DNA from: RZZS01 sp964491785
GTDB lineage: Bacteria > Pseudomonadota > Alphaproteobacteria > Micavibrionales > Micavibrionaceae
Direction of reading: 5' to 3'
Length of the DNA stretch: 64,000 bases
Assembly: GCA_964491785.1 (NCBI GenBank)
Contig: CAZBGS010000002.1
Span: forward strand, 124,001-188,000
Part shown: positions 32,458 to 41,273 of the stretch, piece after piece
Layout of the letters: each line of letters opens with the position of its first letter
How positions within the stretch are numbered: position 1 is the stretch's first letter
Made by a program: the position numbers and the translations under genes
Notes under the pieces: generated by a model
The model's database searches: none
What the model was told of the DNA's origin: nothing
Seen by the model: only the letters and a program-made list of their open reading frames with translations

Positions 32458-32923
32458 TCAGCATGCCGCGGCTGCCGGAGCGTATGGCGGTCACTCGCAA
32501 AAGCACACTCCAGACCAGAGAGAACTTGAGGCAAGAGTTTTGCTGAAGTCTGCGGGGATGATGCAGGATATCCAGAAGAACTGGGACGAAGTGGATGGAA
32601 ACATGCTTGAGGACATGATCCGCTACAACCGTCAGATCTGGATGCTGTTCTACGATACGGCGCTGGAAAATCCGGAAGGGAACAGACCGGACGATCTGCG
32701 ATCCAACATACTCAATCTGGCGGGTTTTATTTTCAAACACGGCCTTGATATTCTCGCCGATCCGAAGAAAGAAAAATTCGACGTACTTATCGATATCAAC
32801 CGGGAGATTGCCGCTGGCCTTATGGCGGGCGTCAGAAACCAGGCAGCCGCTTCACAGGCAGAAGGCAGCGGCGAGCCGAATGAAGTGAAATCTATTTCCG
32901 GTGGAGATTCGATTACAGCCTGA
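32432..32923 (+). CDS. flaF: FlaF flagellin biosynthesis regulator
   Basis: This 163-residue protein shows the FlaF core AAAAGAYGGHSQ, RELEARVLLKSAGMMQDIQK, NRQIWMLFYDTALE and LRSNILNLAGFIFKHGLDIL. FlaF works with FlbT in the flagellin checkpoint and is needed for flagellin secretion in Caulobacter. The C-terminus (about residues 135-163) is a variable tail. It overlaps flbT2 by 26 bp and so is translationally linked to it. Confidence 0.93.
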   Translation: MPSNNPPYNQHAAAAGAYGGHSQKHTPDQRELEARVLLKSAGMMQDIQKNWDEVDGNMLEDMIRYNRQIWMLFYDTALENPEGNRPDDLRSNILNLAGFIFKHGLDILADPKKEKFDVLIDINREIAAGLMAGVRNQAAASQAEGSGEPNEVKSISGGDSITA

Positions 32924-33037
32924 ACTTTTGGCTTTATAGCCTTCCCCGATCAGGTTGAATCAAGTCATGTCGGCCCCCGTGCGGGCATAACAGGAATTGT
33001 TGTCAATATAATCGCAGAAGGCTCTAACCAAAAAGTT

Positions 33038-33062
33038 TCAAAGGCGCAGTTGGCGCCTTTAA
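33038..33062. terminator. Hairpin between flaF and the FlaG-like gene
   Basis: AAAGGCGC and GCGCCTTT form an eight-pair stem with a five-base loop between two convergent genes. A short T/A tract lies on each side, so it may end transcription from both, though weakly. Confidence 0.55.
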
Positions 33063-33097
33063 TGCTACCTTATAAGATTAATTAACAATTTCAGGTT

Positions 33098-33580
33098 TCA
33101 GGCCTCAATTTTTACGCTGCCTGAATCTCCTCCTTGCGCAGTTTGCGCGCCCGCCTCGAAGGCCGCCAGTTGCTGCGTGCTGGCCGGTTTGGCGCTGGCG
33201 CTATTGCTGCTGACTTTGACTTCAGGGCTATCTTTCTCGGATGCAATTTGTTGCGAGATAATTTTCGCGTTTTGCCGTGCCTTAACACCGTTTCCGCCAA
33301 GGTTTTGAAGCTGGCGTCTTTCTTCGGATTCGCGAATTTGCGCGAGACGTTCCTCGGAAGGAATTTGCGCTTCCACGTCACCCGTTTCACTATCACGGAG
33401 TTGCAGTACGGCTTTATCGTAATTTACGTCAACATGAATATACGGACTAATATAAGGTGCCATAGGCACTTCCTGCACCCGGTCGGGATTGGCGGCAAAT
33501 GAACGCGCAACCGCTACTTGCTCGGCGTTACCGCGGAGCAAGGGCAAGTTGGATATTACCGAGTTCACAGCCTCTAGCAT
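33098..33580 (-). CDS. FlaG-like flagellar protein
   Basis: This 160-residue protein is recognised by its central core (about residues 40-80): APYISPYIHVDVNY, AVLQLRDSETGDVEAQIPSE. The pattern of a hydrophobic strand, R/KDxxTGxVxxQIPxE, is the hallmark of the FlaG family, which affects filament length in some bacteria. The remainder is disordered and rich in Ser, Ala and Gln. It is convergent with flaF and divergent from fliF. The FlaG assignment comes from one short motif, so the function remains open. Confidence 0.65.
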   Translation of the reverse strand: MLEAVNSVISNLPLLRGNAEQVAVARSFAANPDRVQEVPMAPYISPYIHVDVNYDKAVLQLRDSETGDVEAQIPSEERLAQIRESEERRQLQNLGGNGVKARQNAKIISQQIASEKDSPEVKVSSNSASAKPASTQQLAAFEAGAQTAQGGDSGSVKIEA

Positions 33581-34092
33581 TTTTCCCTAACCATGGACCC
33601 AAACAAATAAAATAAGGGTATACTACCCTATTATCATATTAACGGAAAAATAAGCAAAAGTCAACATTGCGTACAAATAATTCTTTGCAAAAAATAGAAA
33701 AATGCAAATAAAATGCTTAATCACATCTCTTGACAGGCTGTAGATAATTAAAAATTTATTCAGTAAGCTTTATTTAATTAGGCATTAGAATAAGTATAAA
33801 TATACAGCCTTATAAGTTGTTTAGTATTATCCACAGAAATAGAATAGCTTTTTACTTTACATTATTGCTTCTCGCCTGGACTCCATATTTTAACTGCCAT
33901 TAAATCACAAGCGGCATAGCCGATTTGAAAAAATATAGCTATAATCATGTCTAAGGTACGTTTGCGTGATTCGTGAATTTTCGCTAATTTGTTTGGCAAG
34001 AGGCGCGAATCGACCGGCCTTTGCTGCTGCCCTGCCCCCTTTGGGTTCCGGCAGCGATAGCCGGGCAATTCTAGGACAAGGTATTGCATCCG
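33581..34092. other. AT-rich 512-bp intergenic region upstream of fliF
   Basis: No convincing gene lies here. The sequence is strikingly AT-rich from about 33600 to 33900. It holds a perfect DnaA-box sequence TTATCCACA (33827-33835), two one-mismatch boxes (TTAATCACA at 33717-33725, TGTAGATAA at 33739-33747), and a CtrA-like TTAA-N7-TTAG (33774-33788). A TTGACA at 33730-33735 might be a -35 box. It must contain the promoter of the fliF operon and that of the FlaG-like gene, but I cannot place them with confidence. Confidence 0.5.
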
Positions 34093-35733
34093 GTGAACAA
34101 TTTACTTGAAACACTTAGACAGTTGGGGCCGACCAGGCTTGGGGTAATGGGGATCGTATTTCTCGCTCTCCTGGTCTTCTTTGTCTTCATGTCGCTTCGG
34201 GTTTCCTCTCCCGAATTCAAACTTCTTTATTCCGACCTTTCCTCGGCGGATTCCTCAGCCATGGCGGGCGCCCTCGAAGAGGCGAAAATCCGGTACGAGG
34301 TTTCCGGCGACGGCAACAGGATAATGGTACAGGAGACGGATGTCGGCAAGGCGCGCATGCTTCTGGCGCAAAAGGGGCTGCCGAACGGCGGTTCGATGGG
34401 ATATGAGATATTCGACAAGCAATCCGGCTTCGGCACGACAAATTTTGTCCAGAATCTAAATCAGGTTCGCGCTCTTGAAGGAGAGCTTGCCAGGACGATC
34501 GGTTCCCTTGAGCCGGTCAGAAGTGCCCGCGTTCATATCGTTCTGCCCCAGCGCGAACTGTTTTCGCGAGATCAAAGGTCGTCAAGCGCCAGCGTTTACA
34601 TAGGCATCAGACCCGGCAACCGGCTCGAACGCGAACAGATCCTCGCGGTTCAGTCGCTGGTAGCCTCGGCGGTGCCCAACCTCAAGGCTACGCAGGTTAC
34701 CATCATCGATCAGGACGGCAATCTTCTGGCCAGAGGCGGGGGGGAGGAACAGAATGCGCCCGACCTGAAAGCCGAGGAAATGCGGCGCAGCTACGAAATT
34801 CTACTTACCCAGAAGATCGAGGATCAGGTCGGCAGGGTCGTGGGTTACGGGAAAGTCAGAGCGGCGGTTACCGCCGATCTTAATTTCGACCGGATCAGCA
34901 CCAATGAGGAATTGTTTGACCCGGAAACACAGGTGGTTCGTTCCTCGCAGATTTCCGAGGAAACAATACTTCAGCGGGAGCAAACCGCCGATAACGTATC
35001 CATCGAGAACAATCTGCCCGGGGTCGGCAGCGATCTTCTGGTTGAGAAAAAACCCTCCGAGGAAAGCAACAGGGTCGAGGAGGTCACCAATTACGAGATC
35101 AGCCGCACTGTACGGACGATGACGCGCGAGGTCGGCGAAGTGCGCCGCCTGTCGGTTTCGGTGCTGGTGGACGGGCGCTATGTGACGGGAGAGGATGGAA
35201 GCGAGGTTTACCAGCCGCGGCCGGAAGAGGAATTAAAGAAAATTGAAACCCTTGTCCGCTCGGCAGTCGGGTATAACGGAGATAGAGGCGACAATCTCGA
35301 AGTCGTGAACATGCAGTTCGAAAAAGTCAGAACGACCGAGGATATTCCTGACGATCATTTCCTTTTCGGTTTCGAGAAGAGCGATCTGCTCGACGCCGCG
35401 GAGATTATCACTGTCGCCATAATGATAATACTCGTGGTGCTGCTAATACTGCAGCCGATGGTGGGGCGGCTTCTTGCGGCGGACGGGCCGTCGCTGGACG
35501 AAGCGCTTGAGTCCGACCTGCTGGCGGCCGGCCCTCAGAACCCACGGCTGACAGCGCCGGACAGCGATGATTTCGAGATGCCCCCCGAGGCTGAGGAAGA
35601 CAAGCTGATCGACATGCAGCGGGTCGAAGGCAAGGTGAAGGCGTCCTCTGTTAAGAAAGTCGAAGATCTTGTAGACACCTATCCCAGCGAGACCGTTTCG
35701 GTGATCCGGAGCTGGATGAGTCAGGATACATGA
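34093..35733 (+). CDS. fliF: Flagellar MS-ring protein FliF
   Basis: This 546-residue MS-ring protein has two transmembrane helices (about residues 16-36 and 435-455) flanking the periplasmic domain, with FLALLVFFVFMSLRVSS, NGGSMGYEIFDKQSGFGTT, FVQNLNQVRALEGELARTIG and the C-terminal FliG-binding tail (VEDLVDTYPSETVSVIRSWM). No ATG is available; the GTG at 34093 gives the family-typical NNLLETLRQLGP start, with a TTG nine bases upstream as alternative. It opens fliF-fliG-fliH-fliN-motA-like-flbD. Confidence 0.97.
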   Translation: MNNLLETLRQLGPTRLGVMGIVFLALLVFFVFMSLRVSSPEFKLLYSDLSSADSSAMAGALEEAKIRYEVSGDGNRIMVQETDVGKARMLLAQKGLPNGGSMGYEIFDKQSGFGTTNFVQNLNQVRALEGELARTIGSLEPVRSARVHIVLPQRELFSRDQRSSSASVYIGIRPGNRLEREQILAVQSLVASAVPNLKATQVTIIDQDGNLLARGGGEEQNAPDLKAEEMRRSYEILLTQKIEDQVGRVVGYGKVRAAVTADLNFDRISTNEELFDPETQVVRSSQISEETILQREQTADNVSIENNLPGVGSDLLVEKKPSEESNRVEEVTNYEISRTVRTMTREVGEVRRLSVSVLVDGRYVTGEDGSEVYQPRPEEELKKIETLVRSAVGYNGDRGDNLEVVNMQFEKVRTTEDIPDDHFLFGFEKSDLLDAAEIITVAIMIILVVLLILQPMVGRLLAADGPSLDEALESDLLAAGPQNPRLTAPDSDDFEMPPEAEEDKLIDMQRVEGKVKASSVKKVEDLVDTYPSETVSVIRSWMSQDT

Positions 35734-35754
35734 TTAGTTTGGGGGAAGTAGAAA

Positions 35755-36771
35755 ATGCGTTTGCGTGAAGATTACCGCGCTCTGACCGGCCCCGAAAAGG
35801 CTGCCGTATTCATGCTGGCTCTTGGGGAAGAGCATACGGCCAAGATTTTCGAATTCATGGACGACGAAGAGATCATGGAGATCTCGCAGACAATGGCCAA
35901 TCTTGGCAAGATCGGCGCAAGCGTGGTCGAGCGGCTGTTCGTCGATTTTGCCGAGCAGATGAGTTCGACCAACGCCCTTGTAGGTACACTCGACAGTACG
36001 GAGCGGCTGCTTAAAAAAGTTCTTGGCGATGAAAAAGTCGATACCATCATGGAAGAAATCCGCGGGCCGGCGGGTCGAACCATGTGGGAGAAGCTCGGCA
36101 ACGTCAACGAGGAGGTTCTGGCCAACTTCCTGCAAAAGGAATACCCGCAGACTGTCGCGGTGGTGCTTTCGAAGATCCAGCCGGATCACGCCGCAAGGGT
36201 TCTGGCGATGCTGCCCGAGGGGTTTGCCGTCGAGGTGATCCACAGGATGCTTCGCATGGAAGCGGTTCAGAAGGACGTTCTGGAAGAAGTTGAAAAAACC
36301 TTGCGGACAGAGTTCATGTCCAATCTTGCCAGAACCCAGAGGCGGGACAGCCACGAGCTTATCGCGGACATCTTCAACAGCCTCGACCGCGCCGCCGAGA
36401 CGCGGTTCATGGAAGAGCTGGAGAAGTCGATTCCGGAATCCGCGGAAAAGATACGCAGCCTTATGTTCACCTTCGAGGATCTCAACAAGCTCGATCCGAC
36501 GGGAATCCAGACGGTCATCCGCGCCGTCGACAAGGACAAGCTTACGGTCGCTCTCAAGGGCGCCACGGAAACCCTGCGCGATCTGTTCTTCTCGAACATG
36601 TCAGAGCGGGCCGCGAAGATCATGAAGGAAGACATGGCCGCGATGGGCCCGGTTCGCCTGCGCGATGTGGAAGAAGCGCAGCAGTATATCGTCAATATCA
36701 CCAAGGATCTCGAAGCCAGAGGCGAAATCGTCGTTGCCTCCAGCGACGGAGAAGACGAGCTGATTTATTGA
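35755..36771 (+). CDS. fliG: Flagellar motor switch protein FliG
   Basis: This 338-residue rotor protein has the EYPQTVAVVLSKIQPDHAA motif (from residue 129) of the middle domain, and a C-terminal torque domain with MFTFEDLNKLDPTGIQTVIR and ALKGATETLRDLFFSNMSER, including the charged residues that meet the stator. It is 21 bp after fliF and 1 bp before fliH. Length and domain order are normal. Confidence 0.98.
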   Translation: MRLREDYRALTGPEKAAVFMLALGEEHTAKIFEFMDDEEIMEISQTMANLGKIGASVVERLFVDFAEQMSSTNALVGTLDSTERLLKKVLGDEKVDTIMEEIRGPAGRTMWEKLGNVNEEVLANFLQKEYPQTVAVVLSKIQPDHAARVLAMLPEGFAVEVIHRMLRMEAVQKDVLEEVEKTLRTEFMSNLARTQRRDSHELIADIFNSLDRAAETRFMEELEKSIPESAEKIRSLMFTFEDLNKLDPTGIQTVIRAVDKDKLTVALKGATETLRDLFFSNMSERAAKIMKEDMAAMGPVRLRDVEEAQQYIVNITKDLEARGEIVVASSDGEDELIY

Positions 36772-36772
36772 T

Positions 36773-37525
36773 ATGCCCGATTCAATGGAAAAAAATAAGC
36801 CTCACAAGTTCCTGTTCGACCTTAATATTTTTGACGACGATTACATCGAGGAACCGGAGGAGCCGGAAGAGCCGCCGCCCCCCACTTTCAGCGAGGAAGA
36901 ACTGGAAGCGGCCAGGATGGACGGCTACCGCCGAGGGCGCGAGGACGCGACGCGCGAACAGAAGGAAAGCCGCGAGCAGTTCATTGCCGCCCAGCTTGAA
37001 GTTGTGGCATCCACCCTGCCCCAGATTTTCAGGGAAGAAGATTTCAGGGAAAAGCGCTATGAGGAGGAAGTTATCAAGCTTGCCCATTGCATGATGCGCA
37101 AGCTGTTTCCGATATATAACGAGCGTTACGGCTTTGAGGAAATGGCCGGAGTGATAGGAAAAGTCCTTTCCTCCCAGGAAGGGAAGGCAGCCGTCAGGAT
37201 CGAGGTCTCGGCGGACACGGCCGCCGAACTGGAAGAACATCTGAAAGCCACGATTTCCGCCGATGGCAGAAGCCGGGTGGAAATCATGCCGGTGAAAGAT
37301 GCCGGGCCCGGGAGCTGCCGCGTCGCCTGGGAGGACGGAGGAGCGGTAAGGGATGCGGGGCTTCTTGCTGCCAAAATAGAAGCGGGGCTTGAGCAACTCC
37401 TTGCTGCAAGAGGATGCAAACTCGGATATAGTGGACAGGATGACGATGTCCCCGCAAAAGGCGATGATACCAAAGTGGAACTGAAGTCCATCCCGTTACC
37501 AGACGATGGAGATGAAAAGCGATGA
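36773..37525 (+). CDS. fliH: Flagellar assembly protein FliH
   Basis: This 250-residue protein is the likely FliH, the regulator of the export ATPase FliI. It has an acidic, Pro/Glu-rich N-terminus, a charged coiled coil (about residues 35-90, ARMDGYRRGREDATREQKES) and a C-terminal E2-type domain (about 120-200). Sequence conservation is low, as usual in this family, so the name rests on layout and its place between fliG and fliN. The FliI ATPase is not in this window. Its stop overlaps the fliN start (ATGA). Confidence 0.82.
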   Translation: MPDSMEKNKPHKFLFDLNIFDDDYIEEPEEPEEPPPPTFSEEELEAARMDGYRRGREDATREQKESREQFIAAQLEVVASTLPQIFREEDFREKRYEEEVIKLAHCMMRKLFPIYNERYGFEEMAGVIGKVLSSQEGKAAVRIEVSADTAAELEEHLKATISADGRSRVEIMPVKDAGPGSCRVAWEDGGAVRDAGLLAAKIEAGLEQLLAARGCKLGYSGQDDDVPAKGDDTKVELKSIPLPDDGDEKR

Positions 37526-37932
37526 GTGACAAGGATAAAGAAGGCGGAGCTGTCAGCCAGGACGATATTGACAGTCTGCTTGCAGAATCAGGCGCTTCCG
37601 AATCCCGGGAGATGACCTATAACGAGATCGAGGATACAGGCATCGGCAAGGAGCCGGACAAGGAATACGCAATTGGCGAGCCGATGGCCAACGACGTGAC
37701 CGCAATCTATGACATCCCGGTACAGATATCCGCTGTTCTGGGGCGCTCGAACATGCAGGTAAGCCAGCTTTTGAAACTCGGGCGAGGCGCGGTCGTGGAG
37801 CTTGACCGCAAGGTTGGCGAGGCAATCGATATCTATGTCAACAACCGCCTCGTCGCCAGAGGCGAAGTCGTGGTCGTGGAAGACAAGCTCGGAATTACCA
37901 TGACTGAAATCGTCAAGTCCGACCGGAACTAG
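37522..37932 (+). CDS. fliN: Flagellar motor switch protein FliN
   Basis: This 136-residue C-ring protein has an N-terminal SQDDIDSLLAES peptide (about residues 12-23), the same type found in FliM and CheZ, and a SpoA domain (about 55-135): IPVQISAVLGRSNMQVSQLL, GAVVELDRKVGEAIDIYVNN, GITMTEIV. The peptide suggests an ability to bind CheY-P. It overlaps fliH by four bases and lies 13 bp before the MotA-like gene. Confidence 0.96.
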   Translation: MSDKDKEGGAVSQDDIDSLLAESGASESREMTYNEIEDTGIGKEPDKEYAIGEPMANDVTAIYDIPVQISAVLGRSNMQVSQLLKLGRGAVVELDRKVGEAIDIYVNNRLVARGEVVVVEDKLGITMTEIVKSDRN

Positions 37933-37945
37933 GGGAAACGGTTAA

Positions 37946-38791
37946 ATGACTGATACTGCTGCAGATTCGGGCGAAGCCAGAATAGATCCGGGGAGCGTCA
38001 AGATCGCAGTGCCGAGGCGCAAGCTTGATCTTGCCACAATGCTTGGCCTTGTCTTCGCCGTGGGGCTGATTTTCGTGGCTATCTATATCGGGCACAGCAA
38101 GGCGAATTTCTTCAATTTCCCTTCGCTTCTGATCGTCGTCTTCGGAACGGCGGCGGTTACCAGCGTTTCCTACAGCGGCGAGGAGTTGCGCCGGCTTGGC
38201 AAGGTGCTTGGCAATACACTGTCGAGGCGCACGAGAAGCCCTTCGGTGATGGCGCATCAGCTTATGGACATCGCCTCTATCGCCCGCAAGCGCGGTCTTC
38301 TGGCGCTTGCCGGGATAGACGGCGAGCTTCGCAAGGATCCTTTTCTGCACAAGGCGGTACAGCTGGTGACAGATGGATATACAGGCGACGACATCGACCG
38401 GCTGCTTGGTCAGGAGGTCGATGCGCTGATCGAGCGGCACAGGCGCAGCGCCAATATCATAAGGCGGGCTTCGGAAGTGGCGCCTGCGATGGGGCTGATC
38501 GGCACGCTGGTCGGGCTGGTTCAGATGCTCGCCGAACTGTCGAACCCCGAGAATATCGGCCCGGCGATGGCGGTGGCGCTGCTGACCACATTTTATGGGG
38601 CGATAATGGGGACGGTCATTCTTGCTCCTCTTGCCGCAAAGCTTGAGAAGAACTCCAGCGACGAGGCGATGATCAAGAACCTTATCCTTACCGCTGTAGG
38701 CTCGATCGCGCGCCAGGAAAACCCGCGGCGCCTTGAAATGTTACTTAACAGCGAACTTCCGCCGAACGAGCGAATTCGTTATTTTGATTGA
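37946..38791 (+). CDS. MotA/TolQ/ExbB-type stator protein
   Basis: This 281-residue membrane protein is of the MotA/PomA kind: LDLATMLGLVFAVGLIFVAI near residue 28, a second helix at about 55-72, a cytoplasmic loop with IASIARKRGLLALAGIDGEL and charged residues, and two C-terminal helices with EVAPAMGLIGTLVGLVQML and ALLTTFYGAIMGTVILAPLA (the last holds the conserved Thr of the ion path). No MotB partner is encoded next to it or in the window. It may be the torque-generating stator, with motB elsewhere, or a secondary stator. It is inside the fliF operon, 29 bp before flbD. Confidence 0.88.
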   Translation: MTDTAADSGEARIDPGSVKIAVPRRKLDLATMLGLVFAVGLIFVAIYIGHSKANFFNFPSLLIVVFGTAAVTSVSYSGEELRRLGKVLGNTLSRRTRSPSVMAHQLMDIASIARKRGLLALAGIDGELRKDPFLHKAVQLVTDGYTGDDIDRLLGQEVDALIERHRRSANIIRRASEVAPAMGLIGTLVGLVQMLAELSNPENIGPAMAVALLTTFYGAIMGTVILAPLAAKLEKNSSDEAMIKNLILTAVGSIARQENPRRLEMLLNSELPPNERIRYFD

Positions 38792-38820
38792 TAAATATAA
38801 GAAAAGGGACGGCCAGAAAC

Positions 38821-40191
38821 ATGCGTCTAATGATAATCGGCAATCTTGAAGGTTATATCAGCCAGGCGGGGAAGATCGCGCTTCAGCGCGGGGCCAAGGT
38901 CATTCACTGCGAGGATACCGACCAGGCTATCGGCGCGCTGCTGAACGGCAAGGGCGCGGATCTGGCGATGGTTGACGTCAAGCAGAAAATCGACAGGTTC
39001 ATCGAACGGCTTGAGAGCGAGAGAATTCACATTCCCGTGATCGCCTGCGGCATTGGCACCGACACCAGGGCTGCGGTCAAGGCGATTCAGGACGGGGCCA
39101 AGGAATATGTTCCCCTGCCCCCTGATGCCGACCTGATCGCCGCGATACTGGAGGCGGTCACCGAGGATAACAATCATATGATAGCCGGCGACCCGAAGAT
39201 GCAGCAGGTCGTCAAGCTTGCCGACAGGATAGCGCCGAGCGAGGCGACGGTTCTGATCACCGGCGAATCCGGAACCGGCAAGGAAGTGATGTCCCGCTAC
39301 ATCCACCAGAAATCGCGACGCAAGAACGGGCCTTTCATCGCCCTCAACTGCGCGGCCATTCCTGAAAGTCTTCTGGAATCGGAACTGTTCGGGCATGAGA
39401 AAGGGGCGTTCACGGGTGCGACCGCGCGGCGGATCGGCAAGTTCGAGGAAGCCACCGGCGGGACGCTGCTGCTTGACGAGATCAGCGAGATGCACGCCCT
39501 GCTCCAGGCGAAGCTTCTGCGCGCCATTCAGGAGCGGGAGATTACCAGAGTCGGCAGCAACGATCCGGTCAGAATAGACGTGCGGATAATCGCGACTTCG
39601 AACCGCGATCTGGAAAAGGCGGTTGCAGGTGGCGAGTTCCGCGAAGATCTTTATTTCCGCCTGAATGTCGTCAACCTGCGCCTGCCCTCTTTGCGAGAAC
39701 GCCCTGAGGACATTCTCAAGCTTGCGCAGTTCTTCGCCGACAAATACGCCGAGCAGAACGGCATTTCGCGCAGGAAAATCGCCGCCGCGACCGAGCACAA
39801 GCTCAAGGGCTACAGCTGGCGAGGAAATATCCGCGAGCTTGAGAACACCATGCACCGGGCGATACTGGTTTCACTGGAAGACGAGATCGAGCCGGATGCG
39901 GTGCATCTCCAGGACGGTCTGGGCAGCTATGCGCCCGCCGCCATGACGCCGGCGGAAAAGCCGCAGGCATCTGCGGGAGAGTCGTCCGTACAGAACCCCG
40001 GAGGCGTCGAGTCGCTGATTGGCCGCAGGATCTCCGATGTCGAAAGGGACATGATCCTGAACACGCTGGATCATTGCCTGGGCAACCGCACGCACGCGGC
40101 CAACATTCTGGGCATCTCGATCAGAACCCTTCGCAACAAGCTGAACCAGTACCGTGACGAGGGAATGGAAGTTCCTGCCGCCACCGGGTAA
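38821..40191 (+). CDS. flbD: Sigma-54-dependent flagellar regulator FlbD
   Basis: This 456-residue activator has a receiver-like domain (about residues 1-120, LMIIGNLEG, ADLAMVDVKQK), an AAA+ domain (about 135-370: Walker A GESGTGKE near 147, sigma-54-contacting GAFTGA near 195, Walker B GGTLLLDEISEM, EFREDLYFRLNVV) and a Fis-type HTH (about 410-455, ANILGISIRTLRNKL). In Caulobacter FlbD activates late flagellar genes and is controlled by FliX. The ATG at 38821 gives the typical MRLMIIGN start; an upstream in-frame start overlaps the preceding gene. It likely drives the five sigma-54 promoters seen here. Confidence 0.95.
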   Translation: MRLMIIGNLEGYISQAGKIALQRGAKVIHCEDTDQAIGALLNGKGADLAMVDVKQKIDRFIERLESERIHIPVIACGIGTDTRAAVKAIQDGAKEYVPLPPDADLIAAILEAVTEDNNHMIAGDPKMQQVVKLADRIAPSEATVLITGESGTGKEVMSRYIHQKSRRKNGPFIALNCAAIPESLLESELFGHEKGAFTGATARRIGKFEEATGGTLLLDEISEMHALLQAKLLRAIQEREITRVGSNDPVRIDVRIIATSNRDLEKAVAGGEFREDLYFRLNVVNLRLPSLRERPEDILKLAQFFADKYAEQNGISRRKIAAATEHKLKGYSWRGNIRELENTMHRAILVSLEDEIEPDAVHLQDGLGSYAPAAMTPAEKPQASAGESSVQNPGGVESLIGRRISDVERDMILNTLDHCLGNRTHAANILGISIRTLRNKLNQYRDEGMEVPAATG

Positions 40192-40229
40192 CCGGCGCAC
40201 CGCATTTCTCACACTATACTTAAAGCCTG

Positions 40230-40282
40230 CTCCGGATGTCACCCCCGCAAACGAAGCCGCTGCTTGCAGCGGTTAGTGCATG
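40230..40282. repeat. Intergenic repeat copy A (palindromic)
   Basis: This 53-base element is matched by 43452-43505. Both contain CCCCGCAAACG, then AGCCGCTGCTTGCAGCGG with a perfect seven-pair palindrome CCGCTGC/GCAGCGG, then AGTGCATG. This copy lies between flbD and the convergent OmpA-type gene, so it may act as a bidirectional terminator. Confidence 0.8.
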
Positions 40283-40322
40283 CGGGGGGGCCGGTCATAA
40301 GGTTTCTGGCGGACTCAGGCTA

Positions 40323-41144
40323 TCAAAGTTTGGTTATCAGTATATCGACGCGGCGATTTTTCAGTTCCTTGGTGTTGTCTGGAGTGATTACGAGGAGATT
40401 ATGCTCGCCGCCGGCCAGAAGCTCTATTTGCGCGCCTGAAACTCCGAGATCGTGAAGTTTTCTTTGCACGGCCTGCGCGCGGCGCATCGAAAGGGTATCG
40501 TTATAGGCTTCGGGGCCTGTGGTGTCAGTGTTTCCGGTCAGGGAAATCTTTATTCCTTGATTTACCTTAAGAATATCGGCAACAACTTTCAGAGTTTGCA
40601 TTGCCTCTTCGTTTATCGCCACGCTATTAAGCGGGAAGAAGACCATGAATGCCTTACTGAGAGTGAGGTTGCCGACGACTTCATCCATTGAGCCAAGAAA
40701 TTCATCGCGGCAGGAAGCCGCTCTTTCGCCGCTCCCGGCGTCTTTGTCGTCGATATTTTCCAGCCAGCAGTCGAATTTAACCTGGGCGTTCGCCAGCGGC
40801 CTGAAATTTTCGGGCGTTTTCATCGCCAGCAGAGCGGTGATCAGTTCGGAACGCGCATGGGCGACTTCGGCCATGCTTTCCTGCGGAATATCGTATTGTT
40901 CGATGAGAGAAGGCTCGACGAAAAGGTTGGCTTGCGATTTCAGGGCTTTCTGCGCGAAGTATTCGGCCGCCCGCGCATCGCGCATCCGCTCTGATTCGGT
41001 AAAAGCGAGATCCCGATAGCCTCTGGCAAGGTAGTGGCCGAATTCCGTTCCTTCGATTCGTGTGCGTTCAAGCTCGCGCACGCCGGAACAGGCTGCAAGC
41101 GAGGTGAAGAGCATAGAGAAACAGAGAATATTAGCGAGTTTCAT
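40323..41144 (-). CDS. OmpA-family peptidoglycan-associated lipoprotein
   Basis: This 273-residue protein has a lipoprotein signal with lipobox LAAC (Cys at about residue 19), a helical middle part, and a C-terminal OmpA-like domain (about 160-273: FFPLNSVAINEEAMQTLKVV, ISLTGNTDTTGPEAYNDTLS, RRAQAVQRKLHDLGVSGAQI, NRRVDILI). This domain binds peptidoglycan in relatives. The ATG at 41144 has TAAGGAGGA upstream and gives the signal peptide, so a longer start is rejected. It sits between flbD and flhA but its link to the flagellum is unproven. Confidence 0.88.
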   Translation of the reverse strand: MKLANILCFSMLFTSLAACSGVRELERTRIEGTEFGHYLARGYRDLAFTESERMRDARAAEYFAQKALKSQANLFVEPSLIEQYDIPQESMAEVAHARSELITALLAMKTPENFRPLANAQVKFDCWLENIDDKDAGSGERAASCRDEFLGSMDEVVGNLTLSKAFMVFFPLNSVAINEEAMQTLKVVADILKVNQGIKISLTGNTDTTGPEAYNDTLSMRRAQAVQRKLHDLGVSGAQIELLAGGEHNLLVITPDNTKELKNRRVDILITKL

Positions 41145-41273
41145 CAGGGCATCCTCCTTATCCGGAAGCAATCCTAACTCATGTAATCTGCTGATCCAAG
41201 CTGCTATCCGTTTGCATCATGCCGGATGCACAGTTAAAATGTCACTTTGGGCTTGTCAGCTTTCCAACGGAAT

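Noticed and set aside
33600..33900. Chromosomal replication origin
   Set aside because: One perfect and two imperfect DnaA boxes in AT-rich DNA are not sufficient, and none of the usual neighbours (hemE, parAB, dnaA, gidA/mnmG) is present. Kept only as a regulatory finding.
33862..34089. Minus-strand 75-codon frame in the fliF upstream region
   Set aside because: It overlaps the likely fliF promoter and leader, has no ribosome site and no family resemblance.
40323..41144. OmpA-type lipoprotein as the missing MotB
   Set aside because: It has a lipobox and no N-terminal transmembrane helix with the proton-carrying Asp, so it cannot form the ion channel with the MotA-like protein.
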